Origin: Pristionchus mayeri
Lineage: Eukaryota > Nematoda > Chromadorea > Rhabditida > Neodiplogasteridae
NCBI GenBank assembly: GCA_036245805.1
Contig: BTRK01000006.1
Location: 6,489,613 to 6,553,612 of the forward strand
Direction: 5' to 3'
Length of the DNA stretch: 64,000 nt
Shown here in pieces: positions 46,701-57,300 of this stretch (within the stretch, counting starts at the first letter, position 1; each line of letters opens with the position of its first letter). The notes below the pieces were generated by a model that worked only from the letters and a program-made list of their open reading frames with translations, searched no databases and was not told where the DNA came from. The translations under genes and the position numbers were made by a program.

Positions 46701-49700
46701 AGCGACGCCGGCTCTCATCGGAGGACTGAACGCAAATTTCCATCTAAAGGTCGACAAATATTTTTGACAAATCATTTAAAATATTCATTAACGGCGGATC
46801 AAGCCATGACTTGTTTTTAAAGGAAAATCTGCATCATATAAATCCGATTTACAAATTCACGGGCAATTCTCAGATCAAGCGAGAACGAGTAACTCCACAA
46901 CCTTCACCACAGCCTCGGAGTTCTCACATCAACGGGTAAATTGAGTAGTCAAACATTAACGATAAATAAACATGTATGCGGCACGGCATACCAAGTAATA
47001 TCATTGTCTAACCTGCTCTTTAACAGGAATGATGAGGCTCACGACGAGCAGTCGATGTTGGGTGGAGCAAACGAGGAACCGGAAAATGACTTCATTGGTG
47101 GAACCATCGATGGGGCCATCACATCAATCGAAGAGATCAGCGCTCCCACATATGCATTCAGCGAAGGAGGTGGAGCTGCTGATGAATCATCGAGCAAACC
47201 ACACGATGAAGCACTCATGGAAGGAGCGATGGATGAGAGCAGAGGAGCCCTCGATGAACGCAACGAAGACACTGTCGAGGAATCCACGCAACCAACCGAT
47301 CAAATTGTTTATGAAGTCGATCGAGCTACGGCTCCAGGAGCCATGGGTGGAACTACGACGTCCATAGAAGGAGATGTTAATCAAGCCGCGTCTAGCGATG
47401 AAGAAGAAAGTAAAGCTGATCGGGTGAGAAATGTAACTAATAAATTTAATACTTATTGCTATAGTGAACGAAACAGTAAATGCAAAATTTTTTAGGCCAA
47501 GATATGACATGTTTAGGTCGAAATCTGGCTCACGGTTGTCCAATATTGTGTTAAATTTCACTGAATTTCAGACTAAACGCTTCCGTTTCATCGGTTTTCA
47601 GCATGTGTGCAGTAAGAAGCTGAAGGCGAGAATGAGAAAGAGAAATAACATACAAAAGTGGGACGACGATATCAAAATGAGAAAAGAGGAGACACGAAAA
47701 GCGCAGATTGAGCAGGATGCCGCGCAGGAGGCGGCGAGGTACAAACTGAGACGATATGCGTTATTGTTTTTTTTTAACCTAGTGATCTTTAGCAAACAAT
47801 CCTTGCAGTATCCCTGATGGTGGAGGTAACATCTATGATGATATCAACGACGAGACGACTGAGGATTTCACTGTATCTAATGATCTCACAGATCGGACGG
47901 AGGAGGTTAGCAAGTATGGTTAAGAAATAGGCGTAATTGCATTTGTACAATATGTGTCTTGAAACGTCTACTCAAATCAACGAACATTCGACAACTAATA
48001 CAATATATTAGGTTGTTCGGAACGTTTCTATCTTTTTTCATGTATGGGATCTATTCACTTCTACTCTATTTAACCTTCACCAATCAGTTTATTTTTTTTG
48101 TAGTTGATGCGGGCTTGGATACTCTCTATAACAACCAGTAGTACATACCTTTTCGATCAATATATCTTGAGCAATGAAGGTCCGAAGTTAGCCTAGTCGA
48201 CTTTTCTCCAAGATTTTTAACGGCGCACATTTCTTTGCAGAACAGAGATAGGCATACAAATGACCTACTATTGTGAAGATCGTCGAACAGGGTTATTAGT
48301 AAACGTAATGCTTCAAATCTAGGACATGTTCCCCAATCTAACGAAGAGTCCATGGAGTAATCCGCACTACGATGGGTTTTTCGAGCATAATTTTGAACTT
48401 ATTGTGCTTCACCCGGTCAACCTAGAGAACAAAGCGATTGTTATTTGTGAAGTACATTACATGTTCACTTGCTATCCCTAATTAGGTGGGAATCCAATCA
48501 CGTATTCATGAGCAGGATTTTTCAGAAAATTTATGGCGAAATTTGAACCTCGAAATCGCGACATATTGATATCTCCCGTCTCTCTCGATGGTTGTTTTTC
48601 GTTGTTATCATTATTATCAAATCTTGCCCTATCACATATTATCCGGCTAGTATCGGTAGGCATCTAGTTCTCGGGAAAAATTACCCAAGAAAAAACACTG
48701 AAATTCTACTTTTTCAGGTGTTTTTGACATTTGCTAACTTTTGATATTTTCTCTAGCCTGCTATACGACCGAGATGTGATTTGAACATACTGTAGTATTC
48801 CACCGCCAAGGCCCTAACGTATACCATAGACAAAATAATTGAGGTCAAATGCCTCAAGAATTGGCATGAGAAAAATAAAAGAAAGAAACTTTCCGAACAA
48901 CCTAATAAAACAAATACACGGCGGCAACCATTAAGATTCCACCGCTATCGCCAGTGCAACTGGCGATCAAGGACAGGCTGACCGAAGCATTGGATAGGAT
49001 GATTCGGAAAGATCAGACAGCTGATGCGACGAACATCGGAGTGACGGAGATTGCTCAGGTTGGAGTGCATGTTCGATTTATTTCGGTAGGAAACTGGAGT
49101 TTTGATAATGGCGTTCCTGGAATGTTTAACCTGTTCATCTAAGGTCCCAACGAAGAACGAGAAGCTCTGTTCAGCGACGGCTAAGGAATCTGCGGTATCG
49201 GCAGAGGTAAGTGGGTCAATTGTAAATTCAAATGCATTGCCCTTCCAGAAGACATCAGAACGCAAGAGAGGGAGAGACGATGATGAGAATGAAGGTGCAT
49301 TAGATGCGAGTGTAGAGAAATGGGAGAAGATGGACACACTAGAGAAGTGAGCATTTCCGAATCATGACGAAACATATACTAAACGCATACTTAGCCCTAT
49401 TCAACATATTGCCCAAAGAGCGGAACATGGTGTCTTCTCTGCGAATCCCGAAGCAACATTTTTATTACAGGTCAAATGCCCTCGAAGGTCGCCAGAATGA
49501 CAGCACAGGGAAGTTCCGCCTGATCGGTGGTAAGAAGTACCCGATAAAGGTGAGCTGCATTCTCATGGCTAGCATAACTCTAAATGGCACCTTTTCTCAC
49601 TTCACTACCGATTCTGTTGAATTGAGATCGATTCGTACGAGCAAACAAACTCTGAGAAATCATAAATTGTCCCACTTGACTCAGAAGCTTGTGCCGTCTC

Positions 49701-50455
49701 TCCAATCCGCCGCCGCTTCCTTCGAGTCACTGTCTGCCCCTGCGATATGTGCGTGCCTTACTTCACCGAGTCTTCCCAAGCCGGTCCAGGCATTGAAAGT
49801 GAGAAATTAATTTAAAGTTGTCTATACGAATTCCACCAGGGTATGATAGATTGTGGACGAGCATATTTGGGTTGCATAGCAACAAATCAGAATCCCATAT
49901 GCTGAAATGTTTTGTGAATTGGAACCACCTTCTGCAAGAGATGCCGAGATTGTAATAGTTGATCAATGACGAATTGGATGTCGATTTTACTTTTCAAATT
50001 AATCTTTTGAAAAATTCAGAAGGGTTCACATCATAAGCGTCATCATGAAAACGATTCCGCAGTCGAGCAAAGTACGAAGGTTAGAGAAGGACTTTAGACA
50101 TTCAAAAAACAAATTACAATTTAGGATCGGGTGGAGTCAAAAGATGTGCAGAAGGTCTACGTGACAAAGCAGACGGCGAAAGTGAGCTTGTGCCGATTTA
50201 GAATGACATTTAGAATCTACATGAGAGCGCGCTTACTCTGATTCAATATTCGTGTTCCAGCCACGTCCCGGCAGTGCAATGTACAAGCACTGGGAGATGG
50301 AAAGGAATAAGCGAATGGTGTGTTTCCGGCCTCCTCTTTTCTCTTTAATGATATGTCTGAAATCAAAAAATAAAGAATATTACTAGTTCGGGACACCCTC
50401 TCGATCGATTTTCGACCCGCTCAAGGAAGCACAAGTGATCGGTTGTAAGATGTGA
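43727..50455 (+). CDS. gene 3: large Pro/Gln/His-rich protein, paralogue candidate of gene 1
   Basis: ATG 43,727 directly follows TTCCAG. Exon 1 (43,727-45,742) alone codes 672 residues rich in Gln, Pro, His and Ala, with QEQVAQLQQLQQLH and a helical end (EQWARAISARMKLNDQQYQL). Further exons: 45,786-45,878; 45,968-46,050; 46,243-46,303; 46,636-46,749; 46,823-46,935; 47,027-47,423; 47,572-47,759; 47,809-47,905; 48,936-49,058; 49,144-49,206; 49,249-49,346; 49,471-49,549; 49,685-49,798; 50,020-50,079; 50,125-50,181; 50,261-50,317; 50,387-50,455. Together 1293 residues in one frame. Exon 4 has an IKTE sumoylation-like site; exon 7 is very acidic; exon 8 basic and coiled-coil-like. The last exon carries SIFDPLKEAQ, matching gene 1. 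An exon at 46,392-46,403 would instead stop after ESE; then 46,645 could start a separate gene. Function unknown. Confidence 0.62.
48008..48905. mobile_element. decayed mariner-type element in an intron of gene 3
   Basis: Ends TTAGGTTGTTCGGAACGTTTCT and the near-complement AGAAACTTTCCGAACAACCTAA, flanked by TA on both sides (48,006-48,007 and 48,906-48,907). 898 bp, shorter than a full mariner, no usable ORF. Near 48,770-48,830 the minus strand has a GTTCAAATC B-box-like sequence, possibly a nested tRNA-derived insert (weak). Confidence 0.8.
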
Positions 50456-52209
50456 GCAGGGGTGAACATCCTCAGACTGAAAGTTGCACATCGTGGGAAG
50501 CCATCTCGTAAATACGTTGATTATTGATGCAAAACATATTTCAGGCTCAGCGCCAACTCACCAGATAGCCGCCGAGAAAAGAAGAGGTATTCAGCGACAA
50601 ATATAGTTAAAATTTGAGAAAATGTTTAAAATATCAATACATTGAGAAAATGTTTAAAATATCAATATTTAATCACAAATAATAAATGTTTAAAACTATT
50701 CCAGCCCGATGCGATATTCGCCATCATAATAATCTTCATCTACCAATCCATATATGTGAGTAAATACATGAATTAGTTTAAAATGGCCGTATTCGAACAT
50801 TATGTCATCAAATATTAATTGAAATAAAGACAATGCTTAAATGTCACTCTTCAGACCGATCATCGACCTCTGACACAGATATTCTACAGCTCGATCATCC
50901 TCATGCTCTATACTTCCTTGAAATTATTATGTATCCAAATAATTTCCAAATATATTTGTGTTTAACGCATTCCCCTGTTTTCAATTATCGTATACTCGAT
51001 GTCTGTACAATGTGTAAAACTATGCAATATGTAAAACTATGCAATATGTAAAGCTAAACTTACGATCATTTGACTGGAGATTGTGCAACATGAGTCGCCG
51101 TTCTCATACGATACTTCATATCTCTGTAATTCAAATTTCAGATCGCAACAACGTTTCAGATGCTTCTGAGCTACCTCGTAGAAACATTGATTTGGCCAGG
51201 CTTTTCATCCCTTGCCGCATTCTTCTTTCTGTACTTCTGTTTCACTTTGTTATGGATCTCGAGGTATGCATATAATATCTTATGTTTTCATAGGCAGCCG
51301 TCAAGTTGGCGGCGGCGCCAACGAATACTAACGCTTCGATATCCACTACACCACGAAGAAGTTGCTACAGGGGCATTCATATAGAATATAAAATGGGGCG
51401 CCGTGGACGCACGTCACCGTTCTTCATTTTCCCTTTGTTTTCGAGGAGTTCTCTCTATCCAGAGTTGAGGATTGTATAATATCAATGCTTTTATTGTATT
51501 TATATACAACAAAATTCAATATCCCAACCTCTAAAAGGGAGCAAAAAAAATTACGTCTGCGGGGTTCGAACCCACAAGCTCTTGAATGATAGCCTCCCAC
51601 CTTCCCCACTACACTACCCTCTCGGTTGGGAAGGGTGTCCGAGAAGCAGGTAAAGAGAGAGGCGCGCGTTGCCAATCACTTGCCATTGAAACAGATTATC
51701 GATCGTTTCAAGAAAACAAGGCCTCCTCAGCAAAAACTGAAAGGGGTTTTGAGTAACCCTTTTTATGGGACACTTATGGTATAAAAAGATTCCAGAAACT
51801 CCATGGACAGTCGGCGGCCTATCCTTGTAAGAATAGTAAATGTTGTGTAGCTGGCCTGACCCCAACTCCAAGAGCATAAAGGGAGAAGCTTTATCTAAGC
51901 AAGAGTAAAATTGCGAGCACCAATCAACAACTCCAAAAAGAGAGAGACTCACTAGAATCGAAGGGAAGAGGGTGCGAGGGAATCAATAACACTCGAGGGA
52001 GAGGTGGAGGGGTCACTGATCTACCCGTCGTGTGAGTAAGGAGAGATGAAGGGACGCAAGTCAACAACTGCACTCGAGAGAGAGGGGAGAGGGAGTAACA
52101 ACTTGTGGTAATTGACTAAGGAGTACAAGGCAAGGGCCGTTACATAAAAGCAAAATCCTTTTACACGATAATAACTCTCGTACAAGAACAGACTGAGTTA
52201 CTTTTCTAG
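50456..52209 (+). other. possible membrane-protein exons and repeats between genes 3 and 5
   Basis: Three exon-like pieces read hydrophobic helices in one frame set: about 50,704-50,753 (PDAIFAIIIIFIYQSIY), about 50,853-50,930 (TQIFYSSIILMLYTSLKLL), and about 51,145-51,384, where an ATG at 51,160 follows TTTCAG and leads to LLSYLVETLIWPGF and AFFFLYFCFTLLW before a basic tail and stop. The phases between the pieces do not all fit, and another open frame exists at the same places, so I cannot give a gene model. The rest (51,400-52,200) is repeat-like and includes the tRNA-like element at 51,554-51,624. Confidence 0.35.
51554..51624 (-). repeat. tRNA-derived SINE-like sequence
   Basis: Read on the minus strand: GGGTAGTGTAGTGG (A-box-like), then 40 bases later a perfect B-box GGGTTCGAACCCC, followed by CGCAGACGTAA and T8, a pol III terminator-type run. 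The arms do not fold into a full tRNA cloverleaf. Probably the head of a SINE or a tRNA pseudogene. Confidence 0.6.
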
Positions 52210-52896
52210 GAGTGAGCGTCATGAAGAGCAATTGCGGCAGCTCCGCGATCATGTGCATCGACAGAAATTCGATATTTTCGCTCTCCGAGGGGAGAAATCC
52301 AAGCTACAGGAGGAGGCAAAGGTTAGTAGTGAGGGATGGATAATATACACATCACATTATCTTCTAGCGACTTTATAAGCGTCGAGAAGGTTAGGCGGGG
52401 CATGCGCCATGGCTTTTACGTGTTTCACTATATACCCTTAAGTTTTCTTTGATTATCTTGTAATACGTTTCAGGAGCACACGATGCTGATGGAGGAGTTG
52501 ATCGAGGAGTTGATCCATATCCACGAAGAAGCAGAGTACACGGCGCGAACGATGGAGCAGCAGTATGATGAGATTATGTTTCTTGCTGAGCTAAATGCGA
52601 GATTGAGAGAACGAGAGGAGGTTAGTCGATGGTTTCAGTGCCTCATTGCATTTGCTCGTGATTTTACGCAAATTGTTTCCCGGTCGGGTGACTCAGTAGC
52701 AGCATGAGTAGCATGCACGTCAAGTTGGCTGAGAAATGCATTCAATCATGTTACACGAAGTCAAGTGGTCTGATGTTTATGATTCATTGAAATTTATCCT
52801 AACACATGATAGTGTTATCCGACCCATTTGATTTAGTGGCGTGGCAATGGCGACGCAGATGATGAGGCATCCAACGATGAGGGCGATATGGATTAG
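52210..52896 (+). CDS. gene 5: coiled-coil protein, C-terminal three exons
   Basis: Exons 52,210-52,321, 52,474-52,620 and 52,837-52,896 (TAG). The first is entered with two bases of a codon from an upstream exon that I could not place, so the start is missing. The product is strongly helical and charged (SERHEEQLRQLRDHVH; MEELIEELIHIHEEAEY; AELNARLREREE) and ends with an acidic tail (DADDEASNDEGDMD). The AELNARLRER piece resembles SELNVRLRLN of gene 2, and both are followed by Asp-rich residues, so the two may be related. A structural or regulatory coiled-coil role is inferred only from composition. Confidence 0.55.
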
Positions 52897-53267
52897 TAGA
52901 ATTTTCCAGAACTTGTTCCTTCACTGTCACTTCGCCAATTCAATTCCTCTTGTTCTTTCAGCCCATACTTATAATTCCCATAGTATTTCTTTGTATTCCA
53001 CACAATTTCCTTCTATCCCTGTGATCCCTATGTCCCGGTTAGGAAGTTCAATGTCATACATGAATATTTCGTGTCAACGATATCTCTAGATATGAACTAG
53101 TTCACGAGAATAGTTGAGTTGTTTCTACACAATTTTTCACATTTTTTTTTGGGATAAAGTAATTGCATTGTCGTTGCCACCTCTGAGACATGGGTCGCAT
53201 TTCCCATTCGATACATATTTTGGAAATCTTATGGACCAGTTGTTTTAACGTTTCGATCAACATTTAG

Positions 53268-53949
53268 ATGGATCTCGACATTCACGCCATCCGTGAAAAG
53301 GAACGCCTCCTCAGTCGCTTCACCGACGCCTACAACCAGTTCTGCAGGTACTGAGATCCGTCGGATGAAAACCCCATGAATCTTATTTCGCTATAGTAGA
53401 GACATTAGGCAGAATGAGAAGCAGATTTTCCATTATATCTCGTTCGACTCTTCATTACAAACGCTAATGTTTTTATCCAAATTATTTATATTCTGCAGAG
53501 AGGCGCGACAGCGCGAGGAACCGCTGCCGCAGGCGCAGCTGCAGTGGCTGCATCATGTCCGACAGGTATGACAGTAAGCACACACAAGTGATGACTACGT
53601 CTTTTGCCCACCAGCCTTCTAAAATTAAAATGTAACACAGAACTGCCACTTATCCCCGCCCGAGCCAAAATACCACCTTAACTCCTCATCACGCCATTCC
53701 CGTCCCATGAAGTATTGGTGAATACAGAATAAGAATAAGAAAGTGCGCCTGGAGGGTAAATCAGAATGCCCTGAATCCATCACATATTGACTTCAAATAG
53801 AGCTAATGTGAACGAGTATGCACACATTTGGTCGCTTTTATGTTTCCATTTCACAGTCGATTCTTCGTGAGGCGCACGAAATTCTTCGTCTCGTCGATGT
53901 GCTCGAGCAGCAGCGGCTGGCTGATATTGAGAACCAACAGCAGGACTGA
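53268..53949 (+). CDS. gene 6: 79-residue helical protein
   Basis: ATG at 53,268 follows TTTAG directly. Exons 53,268-53,347, 53,499-53,565 and 53,857-53,949 join in phase (2, then 0) to a TGA. The product (MDLDIHAIREKERLLSRFTD at the start, EILRLVDVLEQQRLADIEN near the end) is charged and probably all helical, with Gln-rich ends. The AG-ATG start and short distance from gene 5 suggest trans-splicing, but it could also be an inner part of a longer transcript. Not recognised. Confidence 0.5.
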
Positions 53950-54391
53950 GAGGTATCAGTGATAGGTAGTTTGCAACTCTAGTAATAGTGCCTTCATATC
54001 ACTCAACCTCTGACCATGCGACCGAACGAGATGGTATCTAGAATGAGGAAGATTATCGAATTGCAAACTCTACAGTGCGACATGATAAAACATATTTGCA
54101 GGGTTGATCGATCGTCGTTGATTTATCTGTCCGTGATTCCTCTTCTGTGATATCCGTCTTCTATTTTGTGATATTCTTCCCTGATATCGTATTCCCCCGC
54201 ATCTACTGTATGTGATCTCAGCTCTGTGGCATAAATAATTTGTTAATGATATTGGTCCCTCCTCAGCTTGATAATGACTGGTCCGATAACCATTCGAAAT
54301 ATTTCCAACTTTATCATATTGCTGGCACCTTCATTTGGTTGGATGACGTTCCTTACGTCATATTAAAAACGACTATACATTATCATTCCAG

Positions 54392-57300
54392 ATGACCGAT
54401 GCACTCATTACCAGGGCACAGGAGATGATTGTAGCGTCGGATAGTCTGCAAACGTTGGAGGGACTATTGCAGCATCTGCTGGTAAATATCCAAGATCGGG
54501 CAAACTTAATGTTGAAAACACAATTAGTAAATTGCGGCGCACTGCATTAATTCCACTATTCAGGACATGCGACGACTCAACACTGAAACGGAGGTGATGC
54601 ACGTGAGAATGACACGACTCGCGCAACGAGCCACACTGTACAAATCAGTGCTGGTTAGTGGCGACGAACAGCTGTACAAATACAAATAGTTTATTCCATC
54701 CATAAATGCACTTTAGATACGAGAGATTCTTTGAATATGTTGATGGAAGGTAAATCGCTCCTTGGCGACTTGTGTATGTGAGAGGGGTCGAGGCAGTAGG
54801 GGTGGAATTATATACGAACTGTGATTGAAGTATCACGTATTACTTGCGTCAAGGGTCCTGAATTCTCATGAAGAAAGGTCTTTTTCGCCATATTTTTTTG
54901 CAGTGTTAATAGAGTGAATAAGCGACAATGAATCAGAAGTTACTAAGAATGAGTTGATGCTTAATCATGTGTGTTTCACCATTCAGAGCAGAGTTTCATA
55001 AATGGACGGTCGTGCGGAGAATTGGAAATTGAGAAACGAAGGAACGTTTATGGAGCCCTAATTCAGACTCTCTGCGGCCTCGTCACTCCTCCTGACACGC
55101 CTCCTGCAGAAGGTGAAGGGAGCACTCAGCTGCACCCACTATTTAGTGTAAGTCAAAAGCGACTTCGCATGAAACTCTGATCGTCCTTCTGAGCGTTATC
55201 TAACTTGTTAGAGACCACGTAGATATAAGAGAGTCATACCTTGCAAATTCTTCAAGGTGGCATAATTTCGCCAGGACAATCCGATGACCAGGCTTTGATA
55301 ATTGTAATACAACTTTAATTTTCCCTTTGAAGGCCATCTCTACTCCTCCGGTACATTTATTTTCGTCCAGCTCAGCCCCTTCTTCGATCAATGTTGATGT
55401 AAGAGTGGAAGTTATACCATAATCATTGGGTTGCGATTGAAAAATATTCACATTTTCCTTATTGTTTCTAAAGTCTTAGCATTCCTTTATTCGAGGCAAA
55501 CTGAAGTTTAAAATAAATATCCGAAAAAGTTCATTTTTGGTTATCATCCAGTAGTTACCATCCGACGGTGATCATCCGACCTAGTACCGAATTGTCAATC
55601 GTTAAGCTGATCCCTTCGCAGGATGTTGTCACTGCGTCGCCCACGCCGCTGACTCCCATCAAAAACGAGGAGGATTCTGCGCATCACATGAATGATGTAA
55701 GTAAATTCCAAACTATTCGAAAAAAAATAACTACGAAAACAATCATTGAATAAGTCTGATACTCTTCAGGTGTCCCGCAGCCGTGGGAAGCTTAGATATG
55801 GCATGAAGGCGAAATCGAAGAGGAAAGCCTGCGTGAACAAGGTTATTCGAGATCAACTAGTCATGCGATTTTTCTAGCACATTCACTCACATACAACCAT
55901 TTCATAACCGAACCTGCCAGACATGAAGAAATTCTCACTGTAAATTATATTTCTCACTGTAAATTATATTCAGAATTTTTAAGTCTGAAACATAGACTTT
56001 TGTGAGATCTGTAATATGCTACCGTTTACATCGTCTAGCACAATCTAGCACTATATATCAACCACATACACTGTCTACCTCAATATCACTCTCGATGACG
56101 GAATGCAATTTCTCTTCACTTCAACTTTACCGTTTGTACCTCATCTATGTATGCCATGTTCGTCAAAACAAAATTTCACCAAATGAAATTGCTGCTTCTA
56201 TTCGTAACCTCCATTCAACCGTCGACCTTCTAACTAGACTTTAGAAGGAACTAATGAACTAGTGCATATTGAACGTCTATTCCTATTTCTTTCGCGAGTT
56301 CTCGAGTAACATAATTATGGTGTTCAATTTTGTGATGTACAAATTTCGTAAATGTGGATGTCCCAGCATAAACTCGCTTGTTCATTATCAGCACTTTGCG
56401 AATTATTCGCCTGACAGGTTCATGACCTATTGCATACTTGATTGCGTATTATTGAATTGGATCGGTACTGAATCAGGATTTGTCCCTATCCAGAATCCCG
56501 ATTCTTATTCGAAATTTTCATTTTCACATGACCTAATTTAATTCCTAATTTGTCTTGTCAGAACGTCTTGTCCGATGCAACATCATGACATCGATTTGCT
56601 GCTAGATTGTCTATTTGTCACAGAATCCTGGAATCATCGATCACGCAGCGAAAACAGAGGTGAGCAGTTGCAAGAATACATGAGCAAATGCAACTTGAAG
56701 AATAATATGAATTCATTTCAGTCAAGGATTTCGCATCCGGAAATGGCCTGATAAGATGTCACGAGAATCCTCGGTATCAACAGGTGATTTATACTGCGCC
56801 ATTTTGAGCATCGATCAGAGTATTTCTTGTATGCTCGCCATTTCATAAAATGGCACTATATTGTAATGATATATCATCTTTCCGGAAGACAATCGTGTCT
56901 GAGGTTAAGCCTAGAATTGACAGAAGAAATCAAATAAAACGACGACCGAAAAAGCCTCAAGAGGAAGGTCAAGCAACTGATATCAATGGAAATGTACGCA
57001 TAATGACGAACAGGTTCGACTACATAGGCATAGGGCCATAATTAGAGTTCTCTTATTGGAAAATGTTCGAAGATTTGTCAGATATGTTTCAGGTTCGCTA
57101 TATACCTGATGTTCATTTCTTTATGTAGCGCACCTGAAAGCTACGCGAAAATGCTACATAAATTTCCCAATAAGATAACCCTAGTCATAATGTCTATCAG
57201 AACCAGGGTTTTCAGCTCTAATGAATGTCTGAATAAAGACCTGGCGAATGGAGGATTAATACCCGAGCATAATGAGGTTAGGGAAAATTGCATTTGTGAT

